Shown here one piece after another: positions 34,537 to 45,821 of a DNA stretch of 64,000 nt (position 1 is the first letter of the stretch; each line of letters starts with the position of its first letter). Location of the stretch: contig OX940860.1 in NCBI GenBank assembly GCA_954871525.1, forward strand, positions 56,470,724 to 56,534,723, given 5' to 3'. Position numbers and translations under genes: made by a program. Source of the stretch: Parietaria judaica. Lineage: Eukaryota; Streptophyta; Magnoliopsida; Rosales; Urticaceae. Below the pieces are notes generated by a model that was not told the DNA's origin, did not search any database, and saw nothing but the letters and a program-made list of their open reading frames with translations.

Positions 34537-37500
34537 CTATTTCTCGTGGAGCTCGTTTGACGAATCTATCTTAATGACAAGCGGCTTTTGGAGGTCCGGG
34601 GCATTAGGATCCGATACAACTGGAAGCGTCGATTCGAATTCGTTCCCTTCAAGTTCGCCGTTTTCAGCGAGTGCTTTCTCCAGAGAAGCCTTTGCGACTT
34701 TGGTAATGCAGACAAGAAGAATCACTGAAGCATAGAAAGTCAAATTCCAGCACAAATTTAGAATAGTAATTAATTATGATTCATCCTCCCAACTTTTATC
34801 ATCGTTTCAGTTTTCCCCTTGAATATTTTTTTAATCTATTTGGCCACTATTAAGGAGGTAAATTGAAACAATAGAATGAGATAAGGGGCAAATTGACACA
34901 AAAAGTAATAATTCAATGGACAAACTAAGCATGTTAAGGCACAAATTGAGACGATGCGAGAAATTTTGGGCGGGAAACTGATAGATAATTAACCAATTTA
35001 AAATTTTCTCAGAATATATATAATCTAGCTACTTTGCCGTTGAATTCCGGAAACTGGTTATAAATGAAACAGAATTTGGCAGCTGTTTCTTTTTTCTTTC
35101 TATTATCTCAACTTATATTCTAATCATATAGATTGGTGGATTCTGTATTGAGGCATTTAAAGTTCATAGACTAAATATTTGACATTAAAATTAGATCTGA
35201 TAATTAATATACTTACCGGATATTGCAAACCCTAGTACTATAAATGCCTGCAGAAACAAAAAGATAAATGAGAAAAAAAAAATTATAATTTATAAGAAAG
35301 AAAAAATGATGAAAGGTATGGCCCAAAATCCGTTTTCAATCACAAAACTCGATTTTCACAAATATGACAAGTTGATAGTTGAAGGATTACCAAATTGGTT
35401 TTAGACATCTCATGCCATCCATGTGTGACATCTGAAAGATCCTTAAAAGTTGTTCCAACATATACAAGGGCAAATGTAATGGGCTGTAAATAATTCAAAA
35501 AATAAAATAAAATCACTGTCAGACAGTTAAAACAGGCATTTAAGCAAATTACAAACAAATATAACGAGGATTAAAAAACATAATAAACAATAAGTAAAAA
35601 GGGACAGCCCTACACTTTTTTGTTATTCAATCTCTGATTTTTTATTTTTTTGTATCAATTTCCCTCCTGAAATTGTCCTATTTGTCTTAGTTATTCCTCA
35701 TCTCTTTTAAAGATTTGACAGAAGTTAAAACTTTACGTCATGTTCATTGCAGGTGCAAGAGCACATAACGATTTGAAGTAAATATAAACGGAATGAAGTT
35801 TAAGTACCGGAGAAATATATGACTATATGAGTATGTTCGATGAGTTCAGAAGGGACAAACAACTACGACTTTTATGAGAAACATGAGCCATGACCATGGA
35901 AATCTATTGTATAAAACCAAACAAATCCAAATAAAATTAATATGCGATAATTGGGCATTAATTATAATCACGTACCATCATTCCAAACCAAGTTGCCAAC
36001 ATATATTCCACTATGCGAACGGGAGTCACCGATAGGAGATAGTTCACCATATTAAACGGAAGCAACGGAACAAGCCGTAGTAGCAGAACAATCTGTTCAA
36101 CCGTGTTATAAAAGGAAGGAAATTAAAGAAACGGAAATATCTAGTATCAGAACCTCTATATTCAATCAGAAAATAACAAGAACAAATTGTTGGAATAGAA
36201 AGTTCATGCAAATGTTATATACCTTAAAGCCAGATTTATGTATTGCCAGAGAAACAGATTGAAACCTCGGATAATTCTTTAGCTTGGATTTAACGTACGA
36301 TCTTCCAATCTGCCCCAAATAACAAAAGATATAAATTATGCCTGCTAATAGCTTGGATGGAGAGTCAGAAGATACTACTTTGCACACATACACAGACACA
36401 CACATATAAATATATATATATGTGTGTGTGTGTGTGTGCATGTGTGTGTGTATGAATTAGCTGAGAGAAACCATAGTATATAAGACTCACTGTTCTACCA
36501 AGTATAAAAGCGGCCGTAGCCCCTAGCGTTGCACCAATAGAATCAGCAACAAACCCCACAGGCAATCCGAAAAGATAGCCTCCACCAAGCTGAGAAACAA
36601 AAACAAGCAATACAATATATATATAGATAGCTTATATACGGACCGCACCAAATAGCACGCATTTACAGTATGGTGACTATAAAATGAAAAAGACTAAGCC
36701 TTAAGCTTTGCCATGTAAAGATGAAAAGTAAAATTTTAGATAAGACGAGAGCTCATAACCTACCGTTAGTACTGAAGCAGGAACTGCAAGGATCGTGAGA
36801 GGTATGTATGCTACGGCCCTGTAATTTTCAGAACATAGAAATTAACTAATAAAATTGGAGGGATTTTGAGATAAGTTCAACGATGATCCTACGAACAAAA
36901 CTTAATAAAATCTCTTTTGAACAAAGCCGAGTCTTCCCAAATCTAAAACGGTGTATATAAGAAATCATCGTTTACACAGCGGAATTAATTAGAATTCAGT
37001 TCACTCCAAAAAAGCTGAATGTGCCGAGATTGATACCGACAGTTTGTACAGCATAAGAGCTTCAATTAGGAAGGCAATGCTTGAACAGAGACTGTCATGG
37101 CAAGACGAACGCTGCTACGAATACTTACAGGACTAGTGGGCCCCAAGGTCCAAGATCCTGCTTCACCCATATTAAGAAGTCCTTCAGTATCTGCATCGAA
37201 ACAATCTTTAAGCATCGCGAAGACGTAAATTGATTATAACTATCGGATTCCGAAGATTCAATCTCCAAAAGCCAGATGAACTATACAAGCAAACCGTCCA
37301 GAGAGAATCCACAGAACCATAACATCCTTCGTACCGATCTCTACACGATTTCAATCTCATTATCAATTTTAACATCGATCAGTTCAGTGTCAACACGCCT
37401 CAACATTTCTACCAGTAAGTTCCCTAATACTCGACTTAGTTGACCTTGACTTGCTTAGAATTCCACAATCATAAACTCACAATTCTAAATCAAATACACT

Positions 37501-37625
37501 CCGTAACTAGAGATCTCTGCTACCTTTTCGATTGGGAGAAAAATGCAGGCGGTGGCAATGGCGGCGAGGAGGAGGAGGAGCAGAGCGAATCTGGAGGCGG
37601 AGGAGCAGGAGAGCTTGACGGCCAT
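34537..37625 (-). CDS. DedA/VTT-domain (SNARE-associated, TVP38/TMEM64-like) membrane protein, 9 exons
   Basis: Exons on the minus strand: 37524-37625, 37130-37190, 36764-36818, 36491-36589, 36223-36309, 35976-36092, 35391-35483, 35217-35247 and 34537-34724. All are GT-AG. Features in order: an N-terminal hydrophobic segment after MAVKLSCSSASRF, then LKDFLIWVKQDLGPWG, YIPLTILAVPASVLT, the DedA core GGGYLFGLPVGFVADSIGA...GAT, RSYVKSKLK, FKIVLLLRLVPLLPFNMVNY, GMMPITFALVYVGTT, HGWHEMS, a last hydrophobic segment and an acidic tail. The family comprises polytopic endomembrane or plastid-type proteins, some of which are lipid scramblases; the target compartment here is unknown. Exon 2 is 61 bp, but the phases of exons 1 and 3 demand 62. 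As read, the frame hits TAG after GPWG. One base appears missing in the GG/CCCC run at 37139-37144. Otherwise the model gives 277 aa. Either a null allele or a sequencing error. Confidence 0.82.
36385..36450. repeat. CA/TA/TG microsatellite in a DedA intron
   Basis: Alternating purine-pyrimidine run (CACA, TATA, TGTG) between exons 4 and 5, able to form a hairpin or Z-DNA. Confidence 0.85.
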
Positions 37626-38249
37626 GAGCGCCGACACGAGCCTCCGAGGCCAAGGCCTCAGATGCGCGGCGTCGTGGGTGTGGGCGCCATGGAGATCGCC
37701 GATCCAACCGTGCCTGAGCGACGCCCGAGCTCTCAACCCCTCCACTTTTGCCAGATTTTCCCTCTCTCTCTTTCTCTCGCGCTCCGATTTTCCCACCACC
37801 CAAACAGCTCCAAGTTTGGCACTCGATTCCAGAATTCGCTCGACCTCGGTAGATCTGAAGCCTTTTCTCTTCCTCCAATCGGATTCTGCCACGTATGTAA
37901 ACCGCTGACTGGGGCTCCACTACGCGGTCAACGTCTTCCCCTCAAACGTTGACTCGACTTAGTTTGTGTTTTTGAGTTCCAGAGTTCGGTATTTTTTGGG
38001 TTCAATTTTAAGGGTATACGAACAAGTTATGGTTAAGGCGGCTGTATAAAACATAAAAAATGACATCCAGTTCGGGATAATTAAAATCTGGGAAATCTTC
38101 TCTTTAATCTCGGACGAAAAACGATCGGGGAAGGTGCATCCATTCTATTATGATTGAAAACCCGAAACCTTGTTGTTATAGGTGTTTTATAGAAACCAAT
38201 TTAGGCCCAAAAATGTCCCCCGAAGGCTCATATCTAAAAAACGAGAAGC

Positions 38250-38722
38250 CCAAATAATGCGAAAATAATTTTCTTTATCAGAATAAAAATTAAATGAGAA
38301 AACGCGTCGTCCCCACAGTGTAACGGAGCGTCAGAACGCGCCACTGCGGCGTGTCAAAGTACAAAGGCGCCGCCGCACCGCTTTAAAATATAAAGACGCC
38401 GCCGCGCCGCGGAAGAATTAAAATGACTATATTTTATTGCACACAGGGCCCCGGCCCCTCCTATAAATAGGAGCTTGATTTCATTCAAACGGAAACTCTG
38501 ATTCAAACGCTCTATATATCGATAAACACCATTTTCTCACTTCTATATATAAATATTCCGGTAGGAATACCCGACTAAGGTCTGAACGGAGGCGTTAGCA
38601 AGAGCGGAAGCACCCGATCGTCAACCTGCCCTACGGAGGCTTTGATTCTCAGCGGTCGCCGACCTATATCCCGAGTCCTAGGACTCTTTAGTAACGGGTC
38701 GGAGGACCTGGTCCTGGACTGA
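38250..38722 (+). mobile_element. Probable gypsy LTR remnant upstream of the Tat element
   Basis: A TATA-like CCTATAAATAGGAGC at about 38460 is followed by a transcription-start-like leader and a GC-rich U5-like stretch (CCCGACTAAGGTCTGAACGG). It stops at the TG of the next LTR at 38723. No coding or partner is visible. 37626-38249 is the DedA 5' flank, without other features. Confidence 0.3.
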
Positions 38723-39577
38723 TGTTGATGTGTGAATTCGTCCCATATTTGGAATAATAAGGTCAATAATTAAATTTACGGTCCAAGTAATTTAAGACCA
38801 AAGTTATGAGTATAACTGAATATTCATACATAAATGGGCCATTGAAAGATCCAAGTAAAAGCCCAAAAGAGATCTGAGTAAGGCCCAGGCCCGACCAGGC
38901 ACCTCGACCCAAGAGACAAAGCTCATCCCGGGAAGAAATTGCTTGAAAGGAACCCGAGCAAGAACACAACTCCAACAAGGAAATTCGAGCAAGAGCGCAA
39001 CGTTAGCAAGAATACCCGAGCAGAACAAGTCAAGAGCTCCATTCAAATTCTCCGAAGCCCGACCAGGAAAATCGCCACGACCAAAATCCAAACTCCCACC
39101 ATCGCGCGATTCTCTCAAGTAGTGGCCCACGTGTCAGCTCAGCAATGAGTCAAGCCCCGAACTCGGAGTCACTACCGACGTCCACTAAGATCCCCAACGT
39201 GCAGAATTTGGAGGCCTATAAAAGGAGAAGAGCAGCTCCATTTCACGCGCGCAAGCATCCATCCTGAGAGAAAAAAGTCTGTGAGATTTATATTTTCGGA
39301 GGGTTTATTCTTTCTTTTTGATCATCTCGGAATCGGCTTGTGGTTCTGATTGATCTTTCTTTCAAAATCAATAAACTTACAGAGGACGTAGTCAACTACC
39401 GCATTGAGATGAACCTCTCTAAAAAAACCCTTGTGTTTTTTGTTGCTTTCTTTTTATTATTGTCACCGTCATAGTATTGACGACGCAGATGTCAAGATCC
39501 ACGATCAATTAGCAAATTCAAATCAAAATTGCACACACATATTTTCGTGACTATTAGTGTGCAAAACCACATCAACA
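38723..39577 (+). repeat. Tat element 5' LTR (855 bp)
   Basis: TGTTGATGTG...CACATCAACA ends are exact inverted complements. TATA-like CCTATAAAAGGAG at about 39216. Confidence 0.92.
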
Positions 39578-39596
39578 GTTTGGCGCCGTCTGTGGG
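39578..39596 (+). promoter_or_regulatory. Primer-binding site of the Tat element
   Basis: GTTTGGCGCCGTCTGTGGG immediately after the LTR. The TGGCGCCGTC core resembles tRNA-Asp-primed plant gypsy elements. Confidence 0.75.
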
Positions 39597-39636
39597 AAAC
39601 TATGATCTAACTAACTCTTTCATACTTTGACATACA

Positions 39637-42600
39637 ATGAGTTCGGAAGAAAATCCCGTTGCTGATGCTTCCGTGGAAGAAACTCCTGATCAGGATGCCG
39701 AGGGGCAGGCTTTGAGATCTCAGTTACAAGAAAGCGCAGCTGAAAATGAGGAGCTGAAGAGGCAAATTGAGTTCCTCATGAGCGGCCAAGCCTGGCCCGA
39801 ACAAAAGGCTTATTCTGTGAATGAGCCCGGGCAGAATTCTGGGCAAAGGAATCATGAATGGGTCAATGCGGTCCACTTCGACTTCGTGGACCCCAACGAT
39901 CCCCGAGCCCGGAGAACAAATCAGCCGCCTCTTCCAAGAGGCACGCCTTCTGGCACACCGCCACCGCCACCGAACACCGGCGTTTCCTAGTTCCGGACTC
40001 CCATGTCCAGAACGAACCCGATTAATTACGGGCAGGGCACGCCCTACCAGCAATCTCGCAACCGCCCTCTTGGAGACCGGATCTCAAGCCCTTCATGGGC
40101 AGAAAATCTAGACTATTCTACCCCCTATGGGCCGAACAAATTTCCTCCAAATAGGAGGATAGGCAGACCGACCCATACCCTCAGCACATCCGAGCTGAGC
40201 ATTCTTCCCAAAATAGGTCCGAGTTGGACGACCTCAAGCGCACCATGAGGCAAATGGGAGAGAAACTGTCCCAAGTGGATTCTCGAGTACACAGTGCAGT
40301 GACTTGTGCCCTCAAAATTGAGCGCCTGGTCAAAGAGTCGACGAGAACTCCGTTCTCCTCGACAATCACGAACACACGCCTAAGACACGCGAGCAGATTA
40401 ACTTTCCCAAGTACGACCGCACCACCGACCCGAAAGTGCACCTGAGAGCGTTCAGAATCGCTATGTGGCGGGCAAACCTGGATATCCACGAGCTGAATGA
40501 TGGGCGTTGCCAGTACTTTGCTGAAAACCTCACCGGGGCAGCAATGGAATGGTTCTCTAAGCTGGAGCCAAAAATCGATCGAAAGTTTCGAACAGCTGCC
40601 AATCGTGTTTCTCAAACACTTCTCCATGTCATGGAGACTGAGATCACTGTGGCAAACCTATACGCTTTACAACAAAGGGCAAATGAGCCTCTCAGAGACT
40701 TCATGATGAGGTTCAAATCGAAAATGGTCCAAATCAACGGGCTAGCGGATGAAACGGCCATCGCCCCCTTAACCAGTGGACTGTGGTACGACTCCAGATT
40801 CAAGACCGATATTCTGGTCAATCGGTATACCTCAATAGAGGTTGCGATTCACCGTGCCTCCAACTGGATCAAGCATGATGAAGAGCATGAGGCTCTAAAG
40901 AGGAAATTCGGGTCGTCCCCGAATGTACCAAGGCCCGAGACACATCCACTCCACCAGAGAAGGCTGAAAGCCGAGCCCGTAGTCCTCCCATGAGAAGAGC
41001 CCGACTACAAAATCTTCGTCAAAGATAGTGAGGAAGCAACGCTGGTCGGGCCTCACGATGATGCTTTGGTCATATCCCTCTTAGTCTCCAGCCACGTTAC
41101 CGACATAAACCTAATCGATAACGGCAGCTCGGTTGACGTCATATTCTTGTCAACTCTGCGCAATATGAGGGTGGATGAAATTGAGATCACCAGGGGAAGC
41201 ATCCCACTGACCGGTTTAAACGGAGAAACGGTCAACACCTTAAGGACAGTCCGTCTGTCAATCGTCGCCTGTGGAGTAGGCAAGATAAAAAAACTTCCTG
41301 GTACTGGATTGTCCCACAGCTTACAATATGATTCTGGGGAGACCCTGGATTCATCTCATGAAGGCCATGCCTTCCACTTACCATCAGCTTATCCGTTTTC
41401 CAAAAACAGATGGTTCCATCGCAGAGGTCAAGGGAGATAAAAAACAATCCCGAATTTGCTACATGACCTCATTTCGGATGTCACAAACGCCCCAACCACA
41501 GGAAAAAATGCCTAAAACCGACCAATAACAATTAATATCGGTAGAGGAGAAAGATCCAATCCAAGAAAGGGACGACGGAAACGAAGGCTCCGACTTGGAA
41601 ATGACACACTAGATTCAAATCGACCCGAAAAACCCAGACCACAAAGTGGGAATCGTAGTCAATTTAGACAATGGCGTCATAAAAAAGTTGATTAAATTCC
41701 TCACAAGAAACCACGATTGCTTGGCGTGGTCTCATGAAGACATGCCGGGAATTGACCCGAGCATAACCGCCTATCGCCTCAATGTAGATCCAAGTCACAG
41801 ACCGTTGAAGTAGGAGAGAAGAAAATTGGGACCTGACCGGGCCCAGGCGGTAAACAAAGAGGTCGAGAAACTACTAAAAACTGGCTCCATCTGGGAAGTA
41901 AAATATCCGGATTGGCTGGCCAACACGGTAGTTGTAAAACATAAAAACGGGAAGGGGAGAGTCTGCATTGACTTTACCGACCTGAACAAAGCATGTCCAA
42001 AAGACAACTTCTCTATGCCTCATATCGATCGCTTAGTGGAAGCAACCTGCGGGCATGAACTGTTGTCCTTTACGGACGCATTTTTGGGATATAATCAGAT
42101 ATTGATGCATCCCGTAGATCAAGAAAAAACCGCGTTCGTAACAGACCAAGGAATTTACTGTTACAAGGTAATGCCCTTCGGACTCAAGAACGCCGGAACG
42201 ATATATCAACGGTTAGTCAACCAAATCTTCGCCGAACAACTCGGAAAAACAATGGAAGTCAACATCGATGATATGCTCGTGAAATCTACCAAGGCCACAG
42301 ACCATGTGTCTCACTTGGAACAGTGCTTCGTGATACTTAGAAAGTATCAAATGACGCTTAACCCCGCTAAATGCACATTCAGGGTAACCTCTGGAAAGTT
42401 CCTCGGTTACTTAGTAACCAATCGAGGAATAGAGGCCAAACCGGACCAAATCAAAGCTCTCATAAACATGCTTCCCCCAAGGACCGTCCAAGAAACGCAG
42501 AGATTAACCGGGAGAATAGCGGCCCTCAACTAGTTCATGTCCCGATCAACAGATAAATGTCTGCCCTTCTATAAAATATTAAGGGCAACAAAAATTCGAA

Positions 42601-44721
42601 TGGACCGAAGAATGCGAAAAAGCATTTTAAGACCTCAAAAGATACCTTTCGACCTCAAAATTCGAATCGGTACTGTCTATACCAATTTTCTATGTCAGCA
42701 AATCGCTGGAAGACGCAGAAACTAGGTACCCCGCCATGGAAAAACTAGCTATGGTTTTGATGACTTCCGCGCGGAAACTTTGACCCTATTTCCAATTTCA
42801 CACCATTCTGGTGATAAGGACACAACCCTTAATGGTTATTCTCCACAGTCTAAATCAATCAGGACGACTGACCAAATGGGCAGTCGAACAGACCGTGTTC
42901 GACATCGAATATATAATTTGAACCTGTGCTAATTCCAAAGTGCTGGCAGACTTCCTAATAGAACTTCCGGCGGAGTGCCCATCGAGAGAAAAAGGGAACG
43001 AAGAATAGCATCTCGAAGTAGACGGGGCATCGAATATGGGCGGATTCGGAATAGGAATACGCCTTATATCCCCTACCGGAGAGGTCATGGAGCAATCTTT
43101 CAAGTTAAGATTCCATGCTACGAACAATGAGACGAAGTACGAGGCACTGATAGTAGGGTTAAAACAGGCAAAGACAGTAGGGGACAGGAAAGTTAGAGCC
43201 CATTCGGACTCAAAACTTGTAACCAACCAAATCAGTGGCGAGTATACGACAAGGGACGATCGCATGGAAAAATACCTGGCGGTGGTCAAGGATCTAATTG
43301 CTCAATTCGACAAAGTCGAGGTAATTCAGATACACGAAGCGAGAAATCTCCGGCCGATGCTCTGGCCGGAGTGGCATCCACTTCAGACCCCGAGACAAAG
43401 AGGTTAATACAAGTGGAGGTGATAGACGAATCAAAGTGTAAGTCTACGCGTTCGCGCTATCCAGACAAGCATGGAGGATTGGAGAACTCCCATCTTGAAT
43501 TACATCCTGACAGAAGAAAAACCTCAGGATAAACAAAAGGCCCGAAAACTCCGTATCCAGAGAGCCATATTCTGTTTGATAGATGGAAAAGTGTACAATC
43601 GAAGTTACTCCGGCCCCTACCCAAGATGTTTAGGGAAGGCCGAAGCCAAGATCGTGTTACAGGAGATCCATAACGGAGAATACGGAAATCATTCCGGTGG
43701 GAGATCACTCTCCAACAAAGCAAAAAGGCAGGGCTTTTTTTGGCCAACCATGTTGACGGATGCCGAAGCTCACGCCAAGCGATGTGACAAATGTCAGCGT
43801 TATTCGCCGGCCATCCATTGCCTGGCGGAAAAGTTGTCATCGGTCTCGGTACCGTACCCGTTCATGAAATGGTCCATGGACATAGTAGGACTATTCCCCC
43901 TGGCACTAGCCGGGAAAAGGTTCGTACTAGTAATAACAAATTATTTCTCAAAATGGGTGGAAGCTGAGTCCTACACCAACATCAAAGACTCCGATGTGGA
44001 ATACTACATGTGGAAAAATATCATAAGTCGTTTCGGATTGCCTAAGTAGATCATTGCCGACAACGGACCTCAGTTCGTATCGAACAGATTCCAGAATTTC
44101 TGCTTTAACTGGAAGATTTCCCTAAACACATCCACCCCGAGATATCCACAAGGGAACGGCCAGGCGGAAGTTTCCAACCGGACCATTGTGGATGGTATCA
44201 AGAAGAGGCTCGATACCAAAAAAGGTCGATGGGCTAACAAACTCATTGGTATTTTATGGTCATATATGACCACGCTGCGAAGGGCAACGGGTGAAATCCA
44301 TTTCTCAATGGTATACGGTACTAAAGCTGTCATATCAGCCGAGATAGAGGCTCCCAGTCTCAGAAGAGAATATGATCCCCTCAACGCGGATATTAACGAT
44401 AAAATGAGGCAAGACCATCTTGACCATGCAGATGAACGACGCGAACAAGCCCTGATCCGGATAGTAAACTATCAAAATTCGATAGCTAGATACTACAATT
44501 CCAAGGTTAGGCATCGCAAGTTCATCACCGGGGAACTGGTCATCAGACGGGTTTTCCAGAACACTGACGAATCCAATGCGGGTAAATTGGGGGCTAACTG
44601 GGAAGGACCCTACATCGTCACCGAAGTAGTAAAACCTGGTGTTTACAAACTCGCTACCCCAGATGGAACAAGAGTCTTGCGGAGCTGGAATGCAATGCAC
44701 CTAAGAAAATACTACACCTAA
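39637..44721 (+). pseudogene. Decayed Tat gag-pol
   Basis: Pieces in order. Gag N-terminus MSSEENPVADAS at 39637, with a stop at 39988. Gag core (AMEWFSKLEPKI) in 40436-40993. Protease-like LIDNGSSVDVIF near 41115. RT in 41826-42533 with VCIDFTDLNKACPKDNF and an altered catalytic box NIDDML where the family has YIDDM. gag-pol RNase H is badly decayed in 42540-42900. Archaeal-type RNase H has GIGIRLISPTGEV, ATNNETKYEALIVGL and a DSKLVTNQ motif in 43036-43300. The integrase zinc finger (CDKCQRYSP) and core start (MKWSMDIVG) lie in 43471-44049. A stop at 44047-44049 precedes IIADNGPQF, and integrase C-terminal sequence runs to 44721. At least six stops or shifts: not functional. Confidence 0.9.
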
Positions 44722-45196
44722 CAGGTCAGAAACGACCTCCCATGAACTACGTAATGGCCTGATCCCCAGAATAAGATGTACATAGGCAGTCCGACTAAAA
44801 AGATTGGATGCAGCCCCAACAAATCAACAACCAATATATCCCATACGGGGAGAGACGGGACCAAACCCTGACTAAGGGACAATCTCGGCTGCAACAAACC
44901 ATCGAAGCCCGATTCAAAGGACGCTCTAGTACAAGTAAGTCATTCTATTTGCTATCAATGGAAGGAATTAGACTGTTAACAGTAAAAAAGGCCGTAATTA
45001 TCTATAGTTTCAAAGCTCGGTTGGATCGCCCGTATATAATTTAAACATTCGAACACAATTTATTTATGTCCTACTCGTGTAGATCTAGTATTGACGATTC
45101 TCGCAAGCAGAACAAGTTACATTTATTAGCATCACTTTTATTTGCCTAAGTCCATAACACTAGTCCTGGCAGCTACTCGGGTACATACTCCATACA

Positions 45197-45382
45197 GGTA
45201 CCAAACCCTATTCTTAAAGAGTAACAGACTCTGTACGGGTATCAGACCCTATCTTTAAGAGTAACATACTCTATTCGGGTATCACACCCTACCTTTACGA
45301 GTTACATACTCTACTTGGGTACCATACCCCATTCTTAAGAGTGTCATACTCTACCCGGGTAACAAACCCTACCTTTAAATAA
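45197..45382. repeat. 40-bp tandem repeat, about 5 copies
   Basis: GGTA(C/T)CA..CCCTA then CTTAAGAGTAACATACTCT. Unit starts are at about 45197, 45238, 45278, 45318 and 45358. Lies between pol and the antisense ORF. Confidence 0.85.
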
Positions 45383-45821
45383 CACTCATCGCGACGGGCA
45401 ACTCATTACGACTAGGCTCAAGCCTTATCACAAAAGGTACAAATTTAACCCTATGATTATTTCAATTTCTTAAGTCGAGATATCAAACCCATTGTAAAAC
45501 TATCTCTATATCAATTTTTGACATTCAGCCCGGGAATCCAATCCTTGGCTGACTATCTATTTTTACTAAGTCCTAAAACAATAATTTCAGCTCGTATCAT
45601 CGTGACCAGCAAAAAGAAAGATTTTCCAAAAAAAAAATAATAATAAAGCAGGACAACATATATATATATATTCAAACGGAAAAGCCCTAGCCACGAGCAA
45701 AAGTATTGACGGAAGCAAAAAGAAAAAAGCTTTACATAAAGGGGTTCAGGTCCCACGACCTGCCCAAAGCAATAAAAAAGCCCTAACCACGGGCAGGAAA
45801 GTGTCTTAAAGTTATTCTAAA

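Noticed and set aside
37626..37920. Longer N-terminus for the DedA protein
   Set aside because: The extension is low-complexity and repeat-rich; the ATG at 37625 leads directly into the typical hydrophobic start.
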